Positions 26,906-36,897 are shown, counted from the stretch's first letter. The stretch is 64,000 nt of DNA from Rhodanobacter sp. (GCA_024711345.1 JANJTA010000040.1:1-64000); one strand, 5' to 3'. Made by a program: numbers and translations. The notes: a model not told the origin generated them from the sequence alone.

Positions 26906-29326
26906 ATGCGCCGTTTGCTGCTTGCCGCCCTCGTCGCCTTCATTGCCGCGCCGGCCGCCGCCGCGCCGGCGTCGACGCCGCTGGATCTGGAAACCGTGAT
27001 GGCCAACCCCGACTGGATCGGCCAGGCGGTGGAGCAGCCGTACTGGAGCGCGGACGGGCGCCAGCTGTACTACTCGCTGAAGCGAGACGGCAGCCCGTTG
27101 CGCGACCTGTACCGGGTCGATCCGGCGACGGCGCAGAGCACGAAGCTCGACCCGGCCGCGCGGGCGCAGGCCGACGGCCCGGCGGTGTTCGACCGCGCGC
27201 ACCGGCATGCCGCCTTCATCCTGCACGGCGACGTGTTCGTGGTGGACCTGGCCAGCGGCCAGCGCCGCCAGGTCACGCGCACGCCGCAGGACGAAGCCGC
27301 GCCGCGCTTCTCCGCCGACGGTCGTGCGCTGCAGTTCCGCGACGGCAACGACTGGTACAGCCACGACCTGGCCAGCGGCGTCACCGCGCCGGCGGCGATC
27401 GTGAAGTTCGCCGACGACCCGCAGGCGAAGCAGCCCGACGCGCTGGGCGAGCGGCAGCTGGAACTGTTCAAGACGCTGCGCCAGCTCAAGGCCGACCAGC
27501 AGGCGCGCCGCGACGAGGACAAGGCGCTGGCCGCCGCCGACCCGCAGCGCGCGCCGCTGCCGTTCTATCTCGGCGACAAGATCGCCCCGGCGGACAGCGA
27601 ACTGTCGCCGGACGGCCGCTGGCTGCTGCTGGTCACCGTGCCGAAAGGCTACGAGGCGGGCAAGGCGCCCGAGGTCACCCACTACGTCACCGACTCCGGT
27701 TACGCCGAGCAGAAGGAGACGCGCGTGTACGTGGGCCGCAAGGACCCGGCGCCGCAGTCGCTGCTGCTGCTCGACCTGGCCAACCACCAGTCCTACCCGC
27801 TGGCCACCGACCCGCTCCCCGGCATCAAGGACGATCCGCTGAAGGAGTTGCGCGCGCGCGCCGTCGCCGCGCTCGAGAAGGCCGGCAAGACCGAGCAGGC
27901 CAAGGCGCTGAAGGCGCCCGAGCAGCGCGCCGTGCGCATCATCGGCAGTGAAGACGACGGCGGTGGCGGCGGCATCGCGTGGAGCGACGACGGCCGCAAC
28001 CTGGCCATCCAGCTGCGCGCGATCGACAACAAGGATCGCTGGATCGCCAGCGTGGATTTCAGCAGGCACGTGCTGGTGCCGCAGCACCGCTTGACCGACC
28101 CGGCCTGGATCAACTGGAACTTCAACGATTTCGGCTGGCTGAAGGACGGCCGCACGCTGTGGTACCTGAGCGAGCAGACGGGTTACTCGCAGCTCTACGT
28201 CAAGCCGCTGGACGGCAAGGCGAAGGCGCTGACCGCCGGCAAGTTCGAGGTGAGCCACCCGCAGCTCAGCGAGGACGGCCGCTGGTTCTACCTGCGCACC
28301 AACCAGGTCGCGCCGTACAGCTACGACGTCTATCGCGTGCCGTCCGCCGGCGGCGAGCTGACGCGGGTGACGCACTACCAGGGCATGGACGAGTTCGCGC
28401 TGTCGCCCGACGGCACGCAGCTGGCCGTGCTGCATTCCTCGCCGTACGTGTTGCCGCAACTGGCCGTCCAGCCGTCCGCCGGCGGCACGCCGCGCGAGCT
28501 GACCAGCACCATGAAGGCGGCGTTCAGCGCGCATGACTGGATCGCGCCGCAGATCGTCGAGGTGAAGTCCAGCCACGGCGCCGGCAGCATCTACGCGAAG
28601 TACTACGGTCCGGCGCACGAGGACGCCTCGCCGAAGCCGGCGGTGATCTTCGTGCACGGCGCGGGCTACCTGCAGAACGTCACGCTGTCGTGGTCGAACT
28701 ACTTCCGCGAGCAGATGTTCCACAACCTGCTGGTGAGCCAGGGCTACGTGGTGCTGGACATGGATTACCGCGCCTCCGAAGGCTACGGCCGCGACTGGCG
28801 CACCGCGATCTACCGCCAGATGGGCCATCCGGAGCTGGAGGACCTGCTCGATGGCAAGGCCTGGCTGGTCGGGAACCATCACGTCGATCCGCGCCGCGTG
28901 GGCATCTACGGCGGCAGCTACGGCGGCTTCATGACCGAGATGGCGCTGCTGCGCGCGCCGGGCGAATTCGCCGCCGGCGCCGCGCTGCGCCCGGTCAGCG
29001 ACTGGACGCTGTACAACCACGAGTACACCTCCAACATCCTCAACGACCCGCAGCTCGACCCGGAGGCGTACCGCATCAGCTCGCCGATCGAGTACGCCGA
29101 GCAGCTGCGCGACCCGCTGCTGATCCAGCACGGCCTGATCGACGACAACGTGCTGGCCGAGGATTCGATCCGCCTGTACCAGCGCTTCATCGAGCTGCAC
29201 AAGAAGAACTTCTGGATGTCGCTGTACCCGCTGGAGCGCCACGGCTTCGTGCACGCCGATTCCTGGTACGACGAGTACCGGCGCATCGACGAGCTGTTCG
29301 ACACGTACGTGAAGCCGGTGAAGTAG
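26906..29326 (+). CDS. S9-family dipeptidyl/acylaminoacyl peptidase, exported
   Basis: An 806-residue periplasmic peptidase. Residues 1-20 are a signal peptide ending AAA. A propeller with repeated WD40-like strands (SADGRQLYYSL; SPDGRWLLLV; SDDGRNLAIQL; SEDGRWFYLRT) precedes the hydrolase domain: GIYGGSYGGFMTEMAL carries the nucleophile Ser, LIQHGLIDDNV the Asp, and PLERHGFVH the His. It removes dipeptides or acyl-peptides and may work with the divergent S9A gene in peptide nutrition. Confidence 0.9.
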   Translation: MRRLLLAALVAFIAAPAAAAPASTPLDLETVMANPDWIGQAVEQPYWSADGRQLYYSLKRDGSPLRDLYRVDPATAQSTKLDPAARAQADGPAVFDRAHRHAAFILHGDVFVVDLASGQRRQVTRTPQDEAAPRFSADGRALQFRDGNDWYSHDLASGVTAPAAIVKFADDPQAKQPDALGERQLELFKTLRQLKADQQARRDEDKALAAADPQRAPLPFYLGDKIAPADSELSPDGRWLLLVTVPKGYEAGKAPEVTHYVTDSGYAEQKETRVYVGRKDPAPQSLLLLDLANHQSYPLATDPLPGIKDDPLKELRARAVAALEKAGKTEQAKALKAPEQRAVRIIGSEDDGGGGGIAWSDDGRNLAIQLRAIDNKDRWIASVDFSRHVLVPQHRLTDPAWINWNFNDFGWLKDGRTLWYLSEQTGYSQLYVKPLDGKAKALTAGKFEVSHPQLSEDGRWFYLRTNQVAPYSYDVYRVPSAGGELTRVTHYQGMDEFALSPDGTQLAVLHSSPYVLPQLAVQPSAGGTPRELTSTMKAAFSAHDWIAPQIVEVKSSHGAGSIYAKYYGPAHEDASPKPAVIFVHGAGYLQNVTLSWSNYFREQMFHNLLVSQGYVVLDMDYRASEGYGRDWRTAIYRQMGHPELEDLLDGKAWLVGNHHVDPRRVGIYGGSYGGFMTEMALLRAPGEFAAGAALRPVSDWTLYNHEYTSNILNDPQLDPEAYRISSPIEYAEQLRDPLLIQHGLIDDNVLAEDSIRLYQRFIELHKKNFWMSLYPLERHGFVHADSWYDEYRRIDELFDTYVKPVK

Positions 29327-29489
29327 ACGGCAGCGCCTGGCGGGGCCCTTCGATACGGGGCACCCGCGGCGACACGCACGGGGCTCTTGACCGATCGAAC
29401 CCGGCCGGCCGAAAGTATTTCGGCTGGCCGCCAGTGGCCTGGGTGTCCGGCGCCATGCCGGGACGGCAGCCGCTGCCGAGGGGGAAAAC

Positions 29490-29831
29490 ATGCGCAAGTT
29501 GCTGTGGCTTTTTGCGGCGTGCGGCCTGCTGCTGGCCGCCTGCGCCAAGCCGTTGCCGCCGGAGCGGCTGGCGTATGCCGGGCAGTGGCGCTCGCCGACG
29601 ATGTCGCTGCTGATCACCACCGGCGGCAACGTGCACTACCGGCGGGTGGAGGGCGGCATCAGCAAATCCATCAACGGCCCGCTGCGCTCGTTCGAGGGCG
29701 ACAACTTCGTGGTGGGCATCGGTCCGGTGACGACCACCTTCGTGGTCTCGATGCCGCCGCACGAGGACGCTGGCGAGTGGAAGATGACGGTGGACGGGCA
29801 GGAGCTGACCCGGGTACCGCCGGGCGAGTGA
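29490..29831 (+). CDS. Small lipoprotein
   Basis: A 113-residue lipoprotein of unknown function. LLLAACAKPL at residues 12-21 is a lipobox with the acylated Cys17. The mature part is beta-rich (WRSPTMSLLITTGG; VVGIGPVTTTFVV). GAGGGGG precedes the ATG. A gap of 163 bases separates it from the S9 peptidase, so it may have its own promoter. Confidence 0.75.
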   Translation: MRKLLWLFAACGLLLAACAKPLPPERLAYAGQWRSPTMSLLITTGGNVHYRRVEGGISKSINGPLRSFEGDNFVVGIGPVTTTFVVSMPPHEDAGEWKMTVDGQELTRVPPGE

Positions 29832-29949
29832 GTCGAAAAAACGGCCGCCGCGGAATCGGGAATTCCGTGGCGACCGGGGGACCGGCAGCACTGCGGGGTC
29901 GCGGTAGGGCGAGCCCGCAAACTCGAGGGGAGAGAGCGCTGCTGCCAGG

Positions 29950-30300
29950 CTACTTGGCGACCAGGGTGCCGGTCATGCCAGGGTGGAACTTGCAGAAGAA
30001 CGGGAACGAACCGGCCTTGGCCGTGGTGCGCACGGTGGCGCCCGGCTTCAGGTCGATGTCGAAGCTGCCGTCGCGCGCGGTGGCGCTGTGTTCGAAGATG
30101 TCGTGGTTGACCCATTCGATGATGTCACCGGCGCGTACGCCGGTGGGCATCGGACCAAACACCATCTTGTCGAGCACGATCACGTGCACGGCCTTTGCTT
30201 GCGTGGCCGCTGGCGCCGTGGCCGGGGTGGCCGCGAACGCCGGCGCCAGGCTGCAGCCCAGGGCCAGCAAGCCGACAGCCAGAATCGTGCTGCGGAACAT
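29950..30300 (-). CDS. Plastocyanin/amicyanin-like cupredoxin
   Basis: A 116-residue periplasmic blue copper protein. Signal peptide residues 1-23. The type-1 copper ligands are visible: His71 in NHDIFEHSA, then Cys103, His106 and Met109 in FFCKFHPGM. It likely carries electrons or handles copper. It is 10 bases downstream of the DUF4142 gene and cotranscribed with it. Confidence 0.88.
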   Translation of the reverse strand: MFRSTILAVGLLALGCSLAPAFAATPATAPAATQAKAVHVIVLDKMVFGPMPTGVRAGDIIEWVNHDIFEHSATARDGSFDIDLKPGATVRTTAKAGSFPFFCKFHPGMTGTLVAK

Positions 30301-30310
30301 GGCGTACTCC

Positions 30311-30850
30311 TTACTTCAGGCTGGCCGCCAGGTGCTCGGCGTGCATCTCGTGCTCGTGGAACAGCTTCGAGCCGGTTTCCAGCAGCGACTTCAGCTCGGC
30401 GTTCTGCGTGGACGGGATCAGCGTGCCGTCGAGCGCGGCCAGCACGGCCTTGTGGAAGGCCACTTCGTTCTCGGCATAGGCCTTGTCGTAGGCCGCGCCG
30501 CTCAGTGCGGCCAGCTTGGTCTGCTCGGCAGCGGCGCCCTTGGCCAGCGACTGGCTGGTGCCGTTGTCGGCCGGGGTGACGCCCAGCTTCTTGGCCAGCG
30601 CCAGCGCCTGGTCGTTCACGGCGGCATGGTCGCGCGCCATTTCCTCGGCGAACTGACGCACCGCCTTGTTGTGCGACTTGCTCAGCGCCTGCTTGGCGGC
30701 GGTGACGTCGATCGCGCCGGCGGTGTAGGCGATGTGGGCGATCTGCGCGTCGTTGATGGCGGGCGCGGCGGCCGGCGCCTGCTGGGCGTGCACGCTGGCC
30801 AGCGAGCCGAGGCCGAGCGTGAGGACGAGGGCAATCACGGACTTGTTCAT
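30311..30850 (-). CDS. DUF4142 (ferritin-like helical) exported protein
   Basis: A 179-residue protein with signal peptide (residues 1-22, ending SVHAQ) and a helical bundle of the DUF4142 type: AIDVTAAKQALSKSHNKAVRQFA, MARDHAAVND, and LFHEHEMHAEHL, rich in His and Glu. The family is periplasmic and poorly characterised, often next to copper or stress genes. AAGGAG lies upstream of the ATG at 30850. First gene of a two-gene operon with the cupredoxin. Confidence 0.85.
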   Translation of the reverse strand: MNKSVIALVLTLGLGSLASVHAQQAPAAAPAINDAQIAHIAYTAGAIDVTAAKQALSKSHNKAVRQFAEEMARDHAAVNDQALALAKKLGVTPADNGTSQSLAKGAAAEQTKLAALSGAAYDKAYAENEVAFHKAVLAALDGTLIPSTQNAELKSLLETGSKLFHEHEMHAEHLAASLK

Positions 30851-31003
30851 GGTGTCTCCTTGAGTGGAAAAGCGGCGAGCGAGGCTCGCCGGTGCCCATG
30901 AGATGCAGCAGCGGTGCACAGGTTCCGGCCCGTGCGCCGCGCCGCGGGAACCTTGGCGGCGGCGCCCGCGTCGGATCAGCCGTCACCCCACGAAGCTGCC
31001 CGC

Positions 31004-31627
31004 ATGCTCGAACTCGACCCGACCGTTCTCCCCGCCAGCGCATCGCCGTCGGCGCCGGAGATTCCCCGTCCCACCCGCGCCGAGGCCGAGGCGGCGGTGC
31101 GCACGCTGATCCGCTGGGCCGGCGACGACCCCGTGCGCGAAGGCCTGCAGGACACCCCGGCGCGGGTGGTGCGTGCCTACGAGGAATGGTTCGCCGGTTA
31201 CCGGCAGGACCCGGCCGGCGTGCTCAGCCGCACCTTCGGCGAGGTCGGCGGCTACGACGAGATGGTGCTGCTGCGCGACATCCCGCTGCAGTCGACCTGC
31301 GAGCACCACCTGGCGGCGATCCGCGGCGTGGTGCACATCGCCTACCTGCCGAACCGGCGCGTGGTGGGCATTTCCAAGCTGGCGCGGCTGGTCGAGGCGT
31401 TCGGCCGGCGGCTGCAGATCCAGGAGCGGCTGACCGTGGAGATCGCCGACACGCTGGCCCGGGTGCTGCAGCCGCGCGGCGTGGCGGTGGTGGTCGAGGC
31501 CAGCCACGACTGCCTGTCCTCGCGCGGGGTGCGCCTGCACGGGGTGGCGATGCAGACCCGGCGTCTGCTGGGCGAATTCGCGCACGAGCCGCGGCGGGCG
31601 GAGATCCTGGCCACGCTGGCCGGCTGA
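31004..31627 (+). CDS. folE: GTP cyclohydrolase I
   Basis: A 207-residue enzyme converting GTP to dihydroneopterin triphosphate, the first step of folate synthesis. Zinc ligands occur in STCEHHL and the His/Cys of EASHDCLSSRGV; VVGISKLARLVEAFGRRLQIQERLT is the family core. SSRGV replaces the more common MRGV loop. The start is uncertain: ATG at 31004 precedes a short Pro-rich lead; ATG at 30914 would add 30 residues without family likeness. Followed after 55 bases by the sigma factor. Confidence 0.9.
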   Translation: MLELDPTVLPASASPSAPEIPRPTRAEAEAAVRTLIRWAGDDPVREGLQDTPARVVRAYEEWFAGYRQDPAGVLSRTFGEVGGYDEMVLLRDIPLQSTCEHHLAAIRGVVHIAYLPNRRVVGISKLARLVEAFGRRLQIQERLTVEIADTLARVLQPRGVAVVVEASHDCLSSRGVRLHGVAMQTRRLLGEFAHEPRRAEILATLAG

Positions 31628-31682
31628 GCCGGGAACCTCGGGCCGCCCCGATGCATCCGATCAGGTGTAAAAGGAGAAAGCC

Positions 31683-32387
31683 ATGTCTGCCCATGCCCAT
31701 GTTGCACCCGTCGATTACGCCGCGCTGGACGACCACGCGCTGGTGGCGCAGGTCCGCGCCGGCCATCGCGAGGCGTTCCGCCACATCATGCAGCGCTGCA
31801 ACCAGCGGTTGTTCCGCGTGGCGCGGGCGGTGCTCGGCGAGGACTCGGAAGCGGAAGACGTGCTGCAGGAATCGTATATGCGTGCCTACCACAAGCTGGA
31901 CTCGTTCCGCGGCGACTCGACCTTGCTGACCTGGCTGACCAGCATCGTGCTGAACGAGGCGCGCGGTCGCCTGCGCAAGCGCCACACCATGGTCGGGCTG
32001 GAGCAGGTCGACGCGGCGCCGGACGATACCCACCAGATCGTGCAGTTCCCTTCCAGGTTCGGCAGCGAGGATCCGGCGGTGTCGGCCGCGCGCACGCAGA
32101 TCCGCCACCTGCTCGAACACGCCATCGACAAGCTGCCGGAAGCGTTCCGCACCGTCTACATGATGCGCGAAGTGGAAGAGTGCTCGGTGGAGGAAACCGC
32201 CAGCCTGCTGGCGATCAAGCCGGAGACGGTGAAGACCCGCCTGCACCGCGCGCGCCGGCTGCTGCGCACGTCGCTGCAGGGCACCCTGGCCGAAACGATG
32301 AGCGGCGCGTTCCCGTTCATGGGCCAGCGCTGCGCCCGCGTCACCGACGCGGTGATGGCGCGGCTGGAGGCCGAGTCGGCCCGTTGA
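31683..32387 (+). CDS. ECF-family RNA polymerase sigma factor
   Basis: A 234-residue sigma-70 family member. Region 2 is AFRHIMQRCNQRLFRVARAVL to DSFRGDSTLLTWLTSIVLNEA; region 4 is IDKLPEAFRTVYMMREVEECSVEETA with the helix-turn-helix IKPETVKTRLHRAR. The AAAGGAGAA ribosome site precedes ATG 31683. No anti-sigma gene follows; the next gene is convergent. The nearby cupredoxin/DUF4142 pair is a common companion of such sigma factors, but regulation of it is inference. Confidence 0.88.
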   Translation: MSAHAHVAPVDYAALDDHALVAQVRAGHREAFRHIMQRCNQRLFRVARAVLGEDSEAEDVLQESYMRAYHKLDSFRGDSTLLTWLTSIVLNEARGRLRKRHTMVGLEQVDAAPDDTHQIVQFPSRFGSEDPAVSAARTQIRHLLEHAIDKLPEAFRTVYMMREVEECSVEETASLLAIKPETVKTRLHRARRLLRTSLQGTLAETMSGAFPFMGQRCARVTDAVMARLEAESAR

Positions 32388-32394
32388 ACTTCGG

Positions 32395-33267
32395 TCAACG
32401 CGTGGCGGCGGGCGTGGTGATCCGCTGCAGCCGCTCGGCCAGCGTGGCGCGCGACAGCTCGCCCATGTGCAGCTCGCGCAGGCGACCGTCCGCGTCGAGG
32501 AACAAGGTGCTCGGGTAGCCGCGCACGTTGTAGTGGTTCGACAGGTCCAGGTTGCCGTCGATCAGCACGTGCTGCAGCGTCAGCTGCTGCCGCTGCATGA
32601 ACTGGCGCACCGCCGCCGCCGATTCGCCCTGGTCGGCGAACACGAAGCGCACCTGCGGCAGCGTGCGCTGCGCCTCGGCCAGCACCGGCATCTCGCGTCG
32701 GCACGGCCCGCACCAGGTGGCCCACAGGTTGATCACGGTGGGCTGGCCGCGCAGCGTTTCCAGCGGCACCTCGCGCCCGTCCAGGTCGCGCAGCACCAGC
32801 GTCGGCAAACCGGGATGCGTCGTCGTCGCCAGCTTGTACGCGGTCAGTCCGGCAAAGGCCCAGGCCGCGAGGCCAACCGCCACGCCGGCGGCCAGCGGCC
32901 GGCGCAGGGGCGGCCGGCGCCAGCCGATCAGCGCCGCGGCCAGCAGCAGGCCGAGCGCCCCGGCGAGGCGGTCGAAGCCCTGGTCGCGGATGTTCAGGAT
33001 GCTCCACGGCTGCTGCGCATACTGCGGCCACCAGCCAACCACGTAGGCCACGCGCGCCGCGAGCAGGCCGAAGCCGAGCGCCAGGTACAGCGCGTTGCCG
33101 GCGTCGGCATGGCCGCGTCGGCGCAGGAAGCCCGCGGTGGCGAGCGCGGCGACGACGCCGAACAGCAGCGCCAGCACGGCTGACGAAAGTGCCAAGGGTC
33201 CGAGGTTCAACGTGAGGGTTCCTTGCCGGGGCCGCCGCGGGGTCGGCGAGCGCATGCAGGAAACCAC
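32395..33267 (-). CDS. Membrane-anchored TlpA-like thioredoxin
   Basis: A 290-residue protein. The N-terminal 150 residues have about four membrane helices (around 25-48, 56-80, 100-116, 124-145), with a layout recalling prolipoprotein diacylglyceryl transferase; the C-terminal thioredoxin domain carries WCGPC at residues 185-189 and the cis-Pro in RGYPSTLF. Probably a periplasmic disulfide reductase. ATG codons at 33267 and 33255 are both possible. The gene is convergent with the sigma factor, with 7 bases between stops. Confidence 0.82.
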   Translation of the reverse strand: MVSCMRSPTPRRPRQGTLTLNLGPLALSSAVLALLFGVVAALATAGFLRRRGHADAGNALYLALGFGLLAARVAYVVGWWPQYAQQPWSILNIRDQGFDRLAGALGLLLAAALIGWRRPPLRRPLAAGVAVGLAAWAFAGLTAYKLATTTHPGLPTLVLRDLDGREVPLETLRGQPTVINLWATWCGPCRREMPVLAEAQRTLPQVRFVFADQGESAAAVRQFMQRQQLTLQHVLIDGNLDLSNHYNVRGYPSTLFLDADGRLRELHMGELSRATLAERLQRITTPAATR

Positions 33268-33294
33268 CTTACCCGCTATCGCCAGCGGGCGGGT

Positions 33295-33939
33295 TCAGCG
33301 CAGCACCGCAGCCTCGCGCGCCAGCCGTTCGATGCCGGCCCAGTCGCCGGCGGCGAGCTTGTCGGCGGGGGTGAGCCAGGAGCCGCCCACGCACAGCACG
33401 TTCGACAGGGCGAGGAACTCCGGCGCGCTGCTCAGGCCGATGCCGCCGGTGGGGCAAAAGCGCAGCTGCGGCAGCGGGCTGGCCCAGGCGGCCAGCAGTT
33501 TCGCGCCGCCGGCCGGCACCGCGGGGAAGAACTTGAGGTGCCGGTAGCCGCGTTCGAGCAGGGCCATCGCCTCGCTGGCGGTGGCCACGCCGGGCAGCAG
33601 CGGCAGCACGCTGTCGTCGGCCGCGTCGAGCAATCGCGGCGAGCTGCCGGGCGATACTGCGAAGCGCGCGCCGGCGGCCTGCGCCGCGTGCAGGTCGGCG
33701 ACGCCGAGCACGGTGCCGGCACCGACCGTGGCGCCCTCCACCTCGGCGGCGATCGCCCGGATCGCATCGAGCGCCACCGGCGTGCGCAAGGTGACCTCGA
33801 TCGCCGGCGTGCCGCCGGCGACCAGCGCGCGCGCCATCGGCACCGCCGCCTGCAAGTCATGGATCACCACCACCGGGATCACCGGCGCCAGGCGCATGGC
33901 GGCTTCGATGGCTTGCTGTTTTTGTTCGATGGAACTCAT
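33295..33939 (-). CDS. eda: 2-keto-3-deoxy-6-phosphogluconate aldolase
   Basis: A 214-residue class I aldolase that splits KDPG into pyruvate and glyceraldehyde 3-phosphate, the last step of the Entner-Doudoroff route. Schiff-base Lys136 lies in RHLKFFPA; Glu48 in AIEVTLRT; phosphate-binding CPTGGIG follows. Downstream of edd with a 132-base repeat-rich spacer. Confidence 0.95.
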   Translation of the reverse strand: MSSIEQKQQAIEAAMRLAPVIPVVVIHDLQAAVPMARALVAGGTPAIEVTLRTPVALDAIRAIAAEVEGATVGAGTVLGVADLHAAQAAGARFAVSPGSSPRLLDAADDSVLPLLPGVATASEAMALLERGYRHLKFFPAVPAGGAKLLAAWASPLPQLRFCPTGGIGLSSAPEFLALSNVLCVGGSWLTPADKLAAGDWAGIERLAREAAVLR

Positions 33940-33954
33940 CGTTGCGCTCCTGGG

Positions 33955-34070
33955 TTTTCTCCTCCCCTTGCGTGCAGGGCGAGGGTTGGGAAGGGGATGC
34001 TCGGGGGTGGGGAAGATCGAGAGCGACCCCGCCCCGGCCCTCCCCAGCAGAGCAGGGGAGGGGCAAAGGG
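33955..34070. repeat. GC-rich repeat-like spacer between edd and eda
   Basis: Sequence of the form CTCCTCCCCTTGCGTGCAGG ... GGGGTGGGG ... CCCTCCCCAGCAGAGCAGGG, with G-run and C-run blocks that pair imperfectly. Such blocks are common intergenic repeats in xanthomonad-like genomes (from memory). It interrupts what would otherwise be a compact edd-eda unit. Confidence 0.4.
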
Positions 34071-34071
34071 C

Positions 34072-35889
34072 TCACAGCACGCCGGCGCCGAGGTCGGCGT
34101 TGGCGGCGGCCTGGCGGAACAGGCCGAACAATTCGCGGCCCATGCCGCTGTGTTCGTGCGACAGGTCAGCGACGTGCGGCAGGCGCGCGTCCAGTTCGTG
34201 CGCCTCCATCAGGACGTCCAGACGTCCATTTGCCGCATCCAGGCGGATGATGTCGCCGTCGCGGATCTTGGCGATGTTGCCGCCGGCCACCGCCTCGGGC
34301 GTGACGTGGATCGCCGCCGGCACGCGGCCGGAGGCGCCGGACATGCGCCCGTCGGTGAGCAGCGCGATGCGGTGGCCGCGGTCCTGCAGCAGCGCCAGCG
34401 TGGGGGTGAGCTTGTGCAGCTCGGGCATGCCGTTCGCGCGCGGGCCCTGGAAGCGCACCACCGCCACGAAGTCGCGATTCAGCTCGCCGCGCTTGAACGC
34501 GCCGGCCACCTCGTCCTGGTCGTCGAACACGATCGCCGGTGCCTCGATCAGCAGGCGGTCCTCCGGCACCGAAGAGACCTTGATCACCGCGCGGCCGAGA
34601 TTGCCGTCGAGCATGCGCAGACCGCCGTCGGCGCGGAACGGCTCGTCCACGCCGCGCAGCACGCCGCGGTTGCCGCTCTGCTTGCCCACCGGCACCCAGG
34701 CGATGTCCCCGGCTTCGTCCAGCTGCGGCACGCGCGTATAGCCTTCCAGGCCGGTGCCGAAGATGGTCTGCACGTCGCCGTGCAGCAAGCCGGCGCCGAG
34801 CAGCTGGTCGATCAGGAAGGCCATGCCGCCGGCGTCGTGGAACTGGTTCACGTCGGCGTAGCCGTTCGGGTACACCCGCGCCAGCAGCGGGATCGCCTTG
34901 GACAGCGCGTCGAAATCGTCCCAGCGCAGCTGGATGCCGGCGGCGTGGGCGATCGCCACCAGGTGCAGCAGGTGGTTGGTGGAGCCGCCGGTGGCGTGCA
35001 GGCCGACCACGCCGTTGATGATCGCGCGCTCGTCGATGATGTGGCCCAGCGGCAGGTAGTGCCCGCCCAGCGCGCTGTTGGCGGCGACGCGACGCACCAC
35101 CTCGGCGGTGAGCGCATCGCGCAGCGGCGTGTCCGGCGCGGTGAAGCTGGCGCCGGGCAGGTGCAGGCCCATGATCTCCATCAGCATCTGGTTGGAGTTG
35201 GCGGTGCCGTAGAAGGTGCAGGTGCCGGGCGCGTGGTACGAAGCCGCCTCCGCCTCCAGCAGCTCGGCGCGGCTCGCCTTGCCGTCGGCGAAGGCCTGGC
35301 GCACCTTCGACTTCTGCTCGTTCGGGATGCCGCTGGGCATCGGCCCACTGGGCACGAACGCGCCGGCCAGGTGGCCGAAGCTCAATGCGGCGATCAGCAG
35401 GCCCGGCACGATCTTGTCGCAGATGCCGAGGAACAGCGCGCCATCGAACATGTCGTGCGACAGCGCCACCGCGGTGGCCAGCGCGATCACGTCGCGCGAG
35501 AACAGCGACAGCTGCATGCCGGGACGGCCCTGGGTGATGCCGTCGCACATCGCCGGCACGCCGCCGGCGACCTGTGCAGTGATGCCGGCGTCGCGGGCGA
35601 TCTGGCGGATCAGCGCGGGGTAGCGCTCGTACGGCTGGTGCGCCGAGAGCATGTCGTTGTACGCGGTGACGATGGCGAGGTTGGCGCGCTGGCCGTTGCG
35701 CAGCGCCGCCTTGTCTTCCGTGCCACAGGCGGCGAAGCCGTGCGCGAGGTTGCCGCAGGAAAGGTGGCCGCGCTGCGGGCCGCTGCGGTCCACCGCGTCG
35801 ATGCGCTTGAGGTAGGCCGCGCGCGTGTCGCGGCTGCGCTCGCGCAGGCGTTCGGTGACTTCGGCGACGACGGGGTGGAGGGTGGTCAT
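34072..35889 (-). CDS. edd: Phosphogluconate dehydratase
   Basis: A 605-residue iron-sulfur dehydratase converting 6-phosphogluconate to KDPG. Family motifs: [49 protein letters not shown] (Cys cluster ligands), [28 protein letters not shown] at 35889 starts the conserved protein; the frame extends upstream without similarity. Second-to-last gene of the zwf-pgl-edd-eda series. Confidence 0.95.
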   Translation of the reverse strand: MTTLHPVVAEVTERLRERSRDTRAAYLKRIDAVDRSGPQRGHLSCGNLAHGFAACGTEDKAALRNGQRANLAIVTAYNDMLSAHQPYERYPALIRQIARDAGITAQVAGGVPAMCDGITQGRPGMQLSLFSRDVIALATAVALSHDMFDGALFLGICDKIVPGLLIAALSFGHLAGAFVPSGPMPSGIPNEQKSKVRQAFADGKASRAELLEAEAASYHAPGTCTFYGTANSNQMLMEIMGLHLPGASFTAPDTPLRDALTAEVVRRVAANSALGGHYLPLGHIIDERAIINGVVGLHATGGSTNHLLHLVAIAHAAGIQLRWDDFDALSKAIPLLARVYPNGYADVNQFHDAGGMAFLIDQLLGAGLLHGDVQTIFGTGLEGYTRVPQLDEAGDIAWVPVGKQSGNRGVLRGVDEPFRADGGLRMLDGNLGRAVIKVSSVPEDRLLIEAPAIVFDDQDEVAGAFKRGELNRDFVAVVRFQGPRANGMPELHKLTPTLALLQDRGHRIALLTDGRMSGASGRVPAAIHVTPEAVAGGNIAKIRDGDIIRLDAANGRLDVLMEAHELDARLPHVADLSHEHSGMGRELFGLFRQAAANADLGAGVL

Positions 35890-35938
35890 GGCAACGACTC
35901 GGCGTGATGGAAAATCAAAAACCTGCTTGTTGGATGCC

Positions 35939-36053
35939 GGGAAAGTGCATTCCCGCACTTTCCCGACTCGGCCGCCCCGGACTTCGTCCGGGCCGGCCTC
36001 CGTGCGGCAGCGACCTGCGTCGCCGCCGCACGCGCGCCCCATCCGTGGGGCGC
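35939..36053 (-). promoter_or_regulatory. Three hairpins in the pgl-edd spacer
   Basis: Between pgl and edd lie three strong inverted repeats: GGGAAAGTGC/GCACTTTCCC at 35939-35964 (loop ATTCCC), CCCGGAC/GTCCGGG near 35975-35991, and GCGCCCCA/TGGGGCGC near 36034-36053. On the minus strand they stand between the pgl stop and the edd start; they could end pgl transcription, stabilise mRNA or attenuate edd. Confidence 0.5.
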
Positions 36054-36072
36054 CGGTGTCCGCAGCCGCCGG

Positions 36073-36786
36073 CTACGGACACCAGTACACCGCCACCGGC
36101 ACACGCGGCTGGGCCAGCACCGCGCGGACCGGGTAATGCTGCGCGGCGCCGAGGCCGAGCCGCGCGTCGGCGAGCAGGTCGCGCTTCTTTTCGCCGGCGA
36201 CCAGCAGGTACAGCGCGCGCGTTTCCAGCAGCGTCGGCAGGGTCAGCGTGATGCGCGGCTCGCCGGCGCCGGGTGCGCGCATCGGCAACACGCGGGCGTG
36301 GCCGTGCGGGTCCAGCGCCTCGGCCAGGTGGTCGCCGCCGGGGAAGAACGAGGCGGTGTGGCCGTCCTCGCCCATGCCCAGCACCACCGCATCGAACGGC
36401 CGCGGCAGCGCCTCGATGCGCGATGCGGCGGCGGCCAGCCCGGCTTCGGGAGTGGCGTCACCGGTGTACAGCGGCACCAGCGATGCGGCCGCGGCGGCGT
36501 GCTGCAGCAGGCGCGCCTTCACCAGCCGCGCATTCGAGCGCTCGTCGGTATCGGGCACCCAGCGCTCGTCGACCAGGGTCACCTGCACGCGGGCCCAGTC
36601 GAGCGATTCGCGCGCGAGGCGGTCGAAGAAATCCTTCGGCGTGCTGCCGCCGGAGACCGCCAGCACGGCGTGACCGCGTTCGGCCACGCCGCTGCGCAGA
36701 CGCTCGGCAACGCGCTCGGCCAGCGCCGTGGCCTGCGCCTTGCAGTCGGTGAAGCTGTGCGTGGTGACGTTGAGATGGGGAGTCAT
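36073..36786 (-). CDS. pgl: 6-phosphogluconolactonase
   Basis: A 237-residue hydrolase of 6-phosphogluconolactone. Family motifs LAVSGGSTPKDFF, VTLVDERWVPDTDERSNARL, and VVLGMGEDGHTASFFPG. ATG at 36786 is the first consistent with family length. Lies 111 bases after zwf on the same strand. Confidence 0.93.
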   Translation of the reverse strand: MTPHLNVTTHSFTDCKAQATALAERVAERLRSGVAERGHAVLAVSGGSTPKDFFDRLARESLDWARVQVTLVDERWVPDTDERSNARLVKARLLQHAAAAASLVPLYTGDATPEAGLAAAASRIEALPRPFDAVVLGMGEDGHTASFFPGGDHLAEALDPHGHARVLPMRAPGAGEPRITLTLPTLLETRALYLLVAGEKKRDLLADARLGLGAAQHYPVRAVLAQPRVPVAVYWCP

Positions 36787-36897
36787 GGCAGGGCTGTCGC
36801 GCCGGGCACCTTGGCGTGGCCGCGCGTCTCGTGGGGAGGGGGTGACCAGTCTGCCGCAGGCGTTGGGGCGCGCGGGTGAAGCAGCGGTAAACACGGC

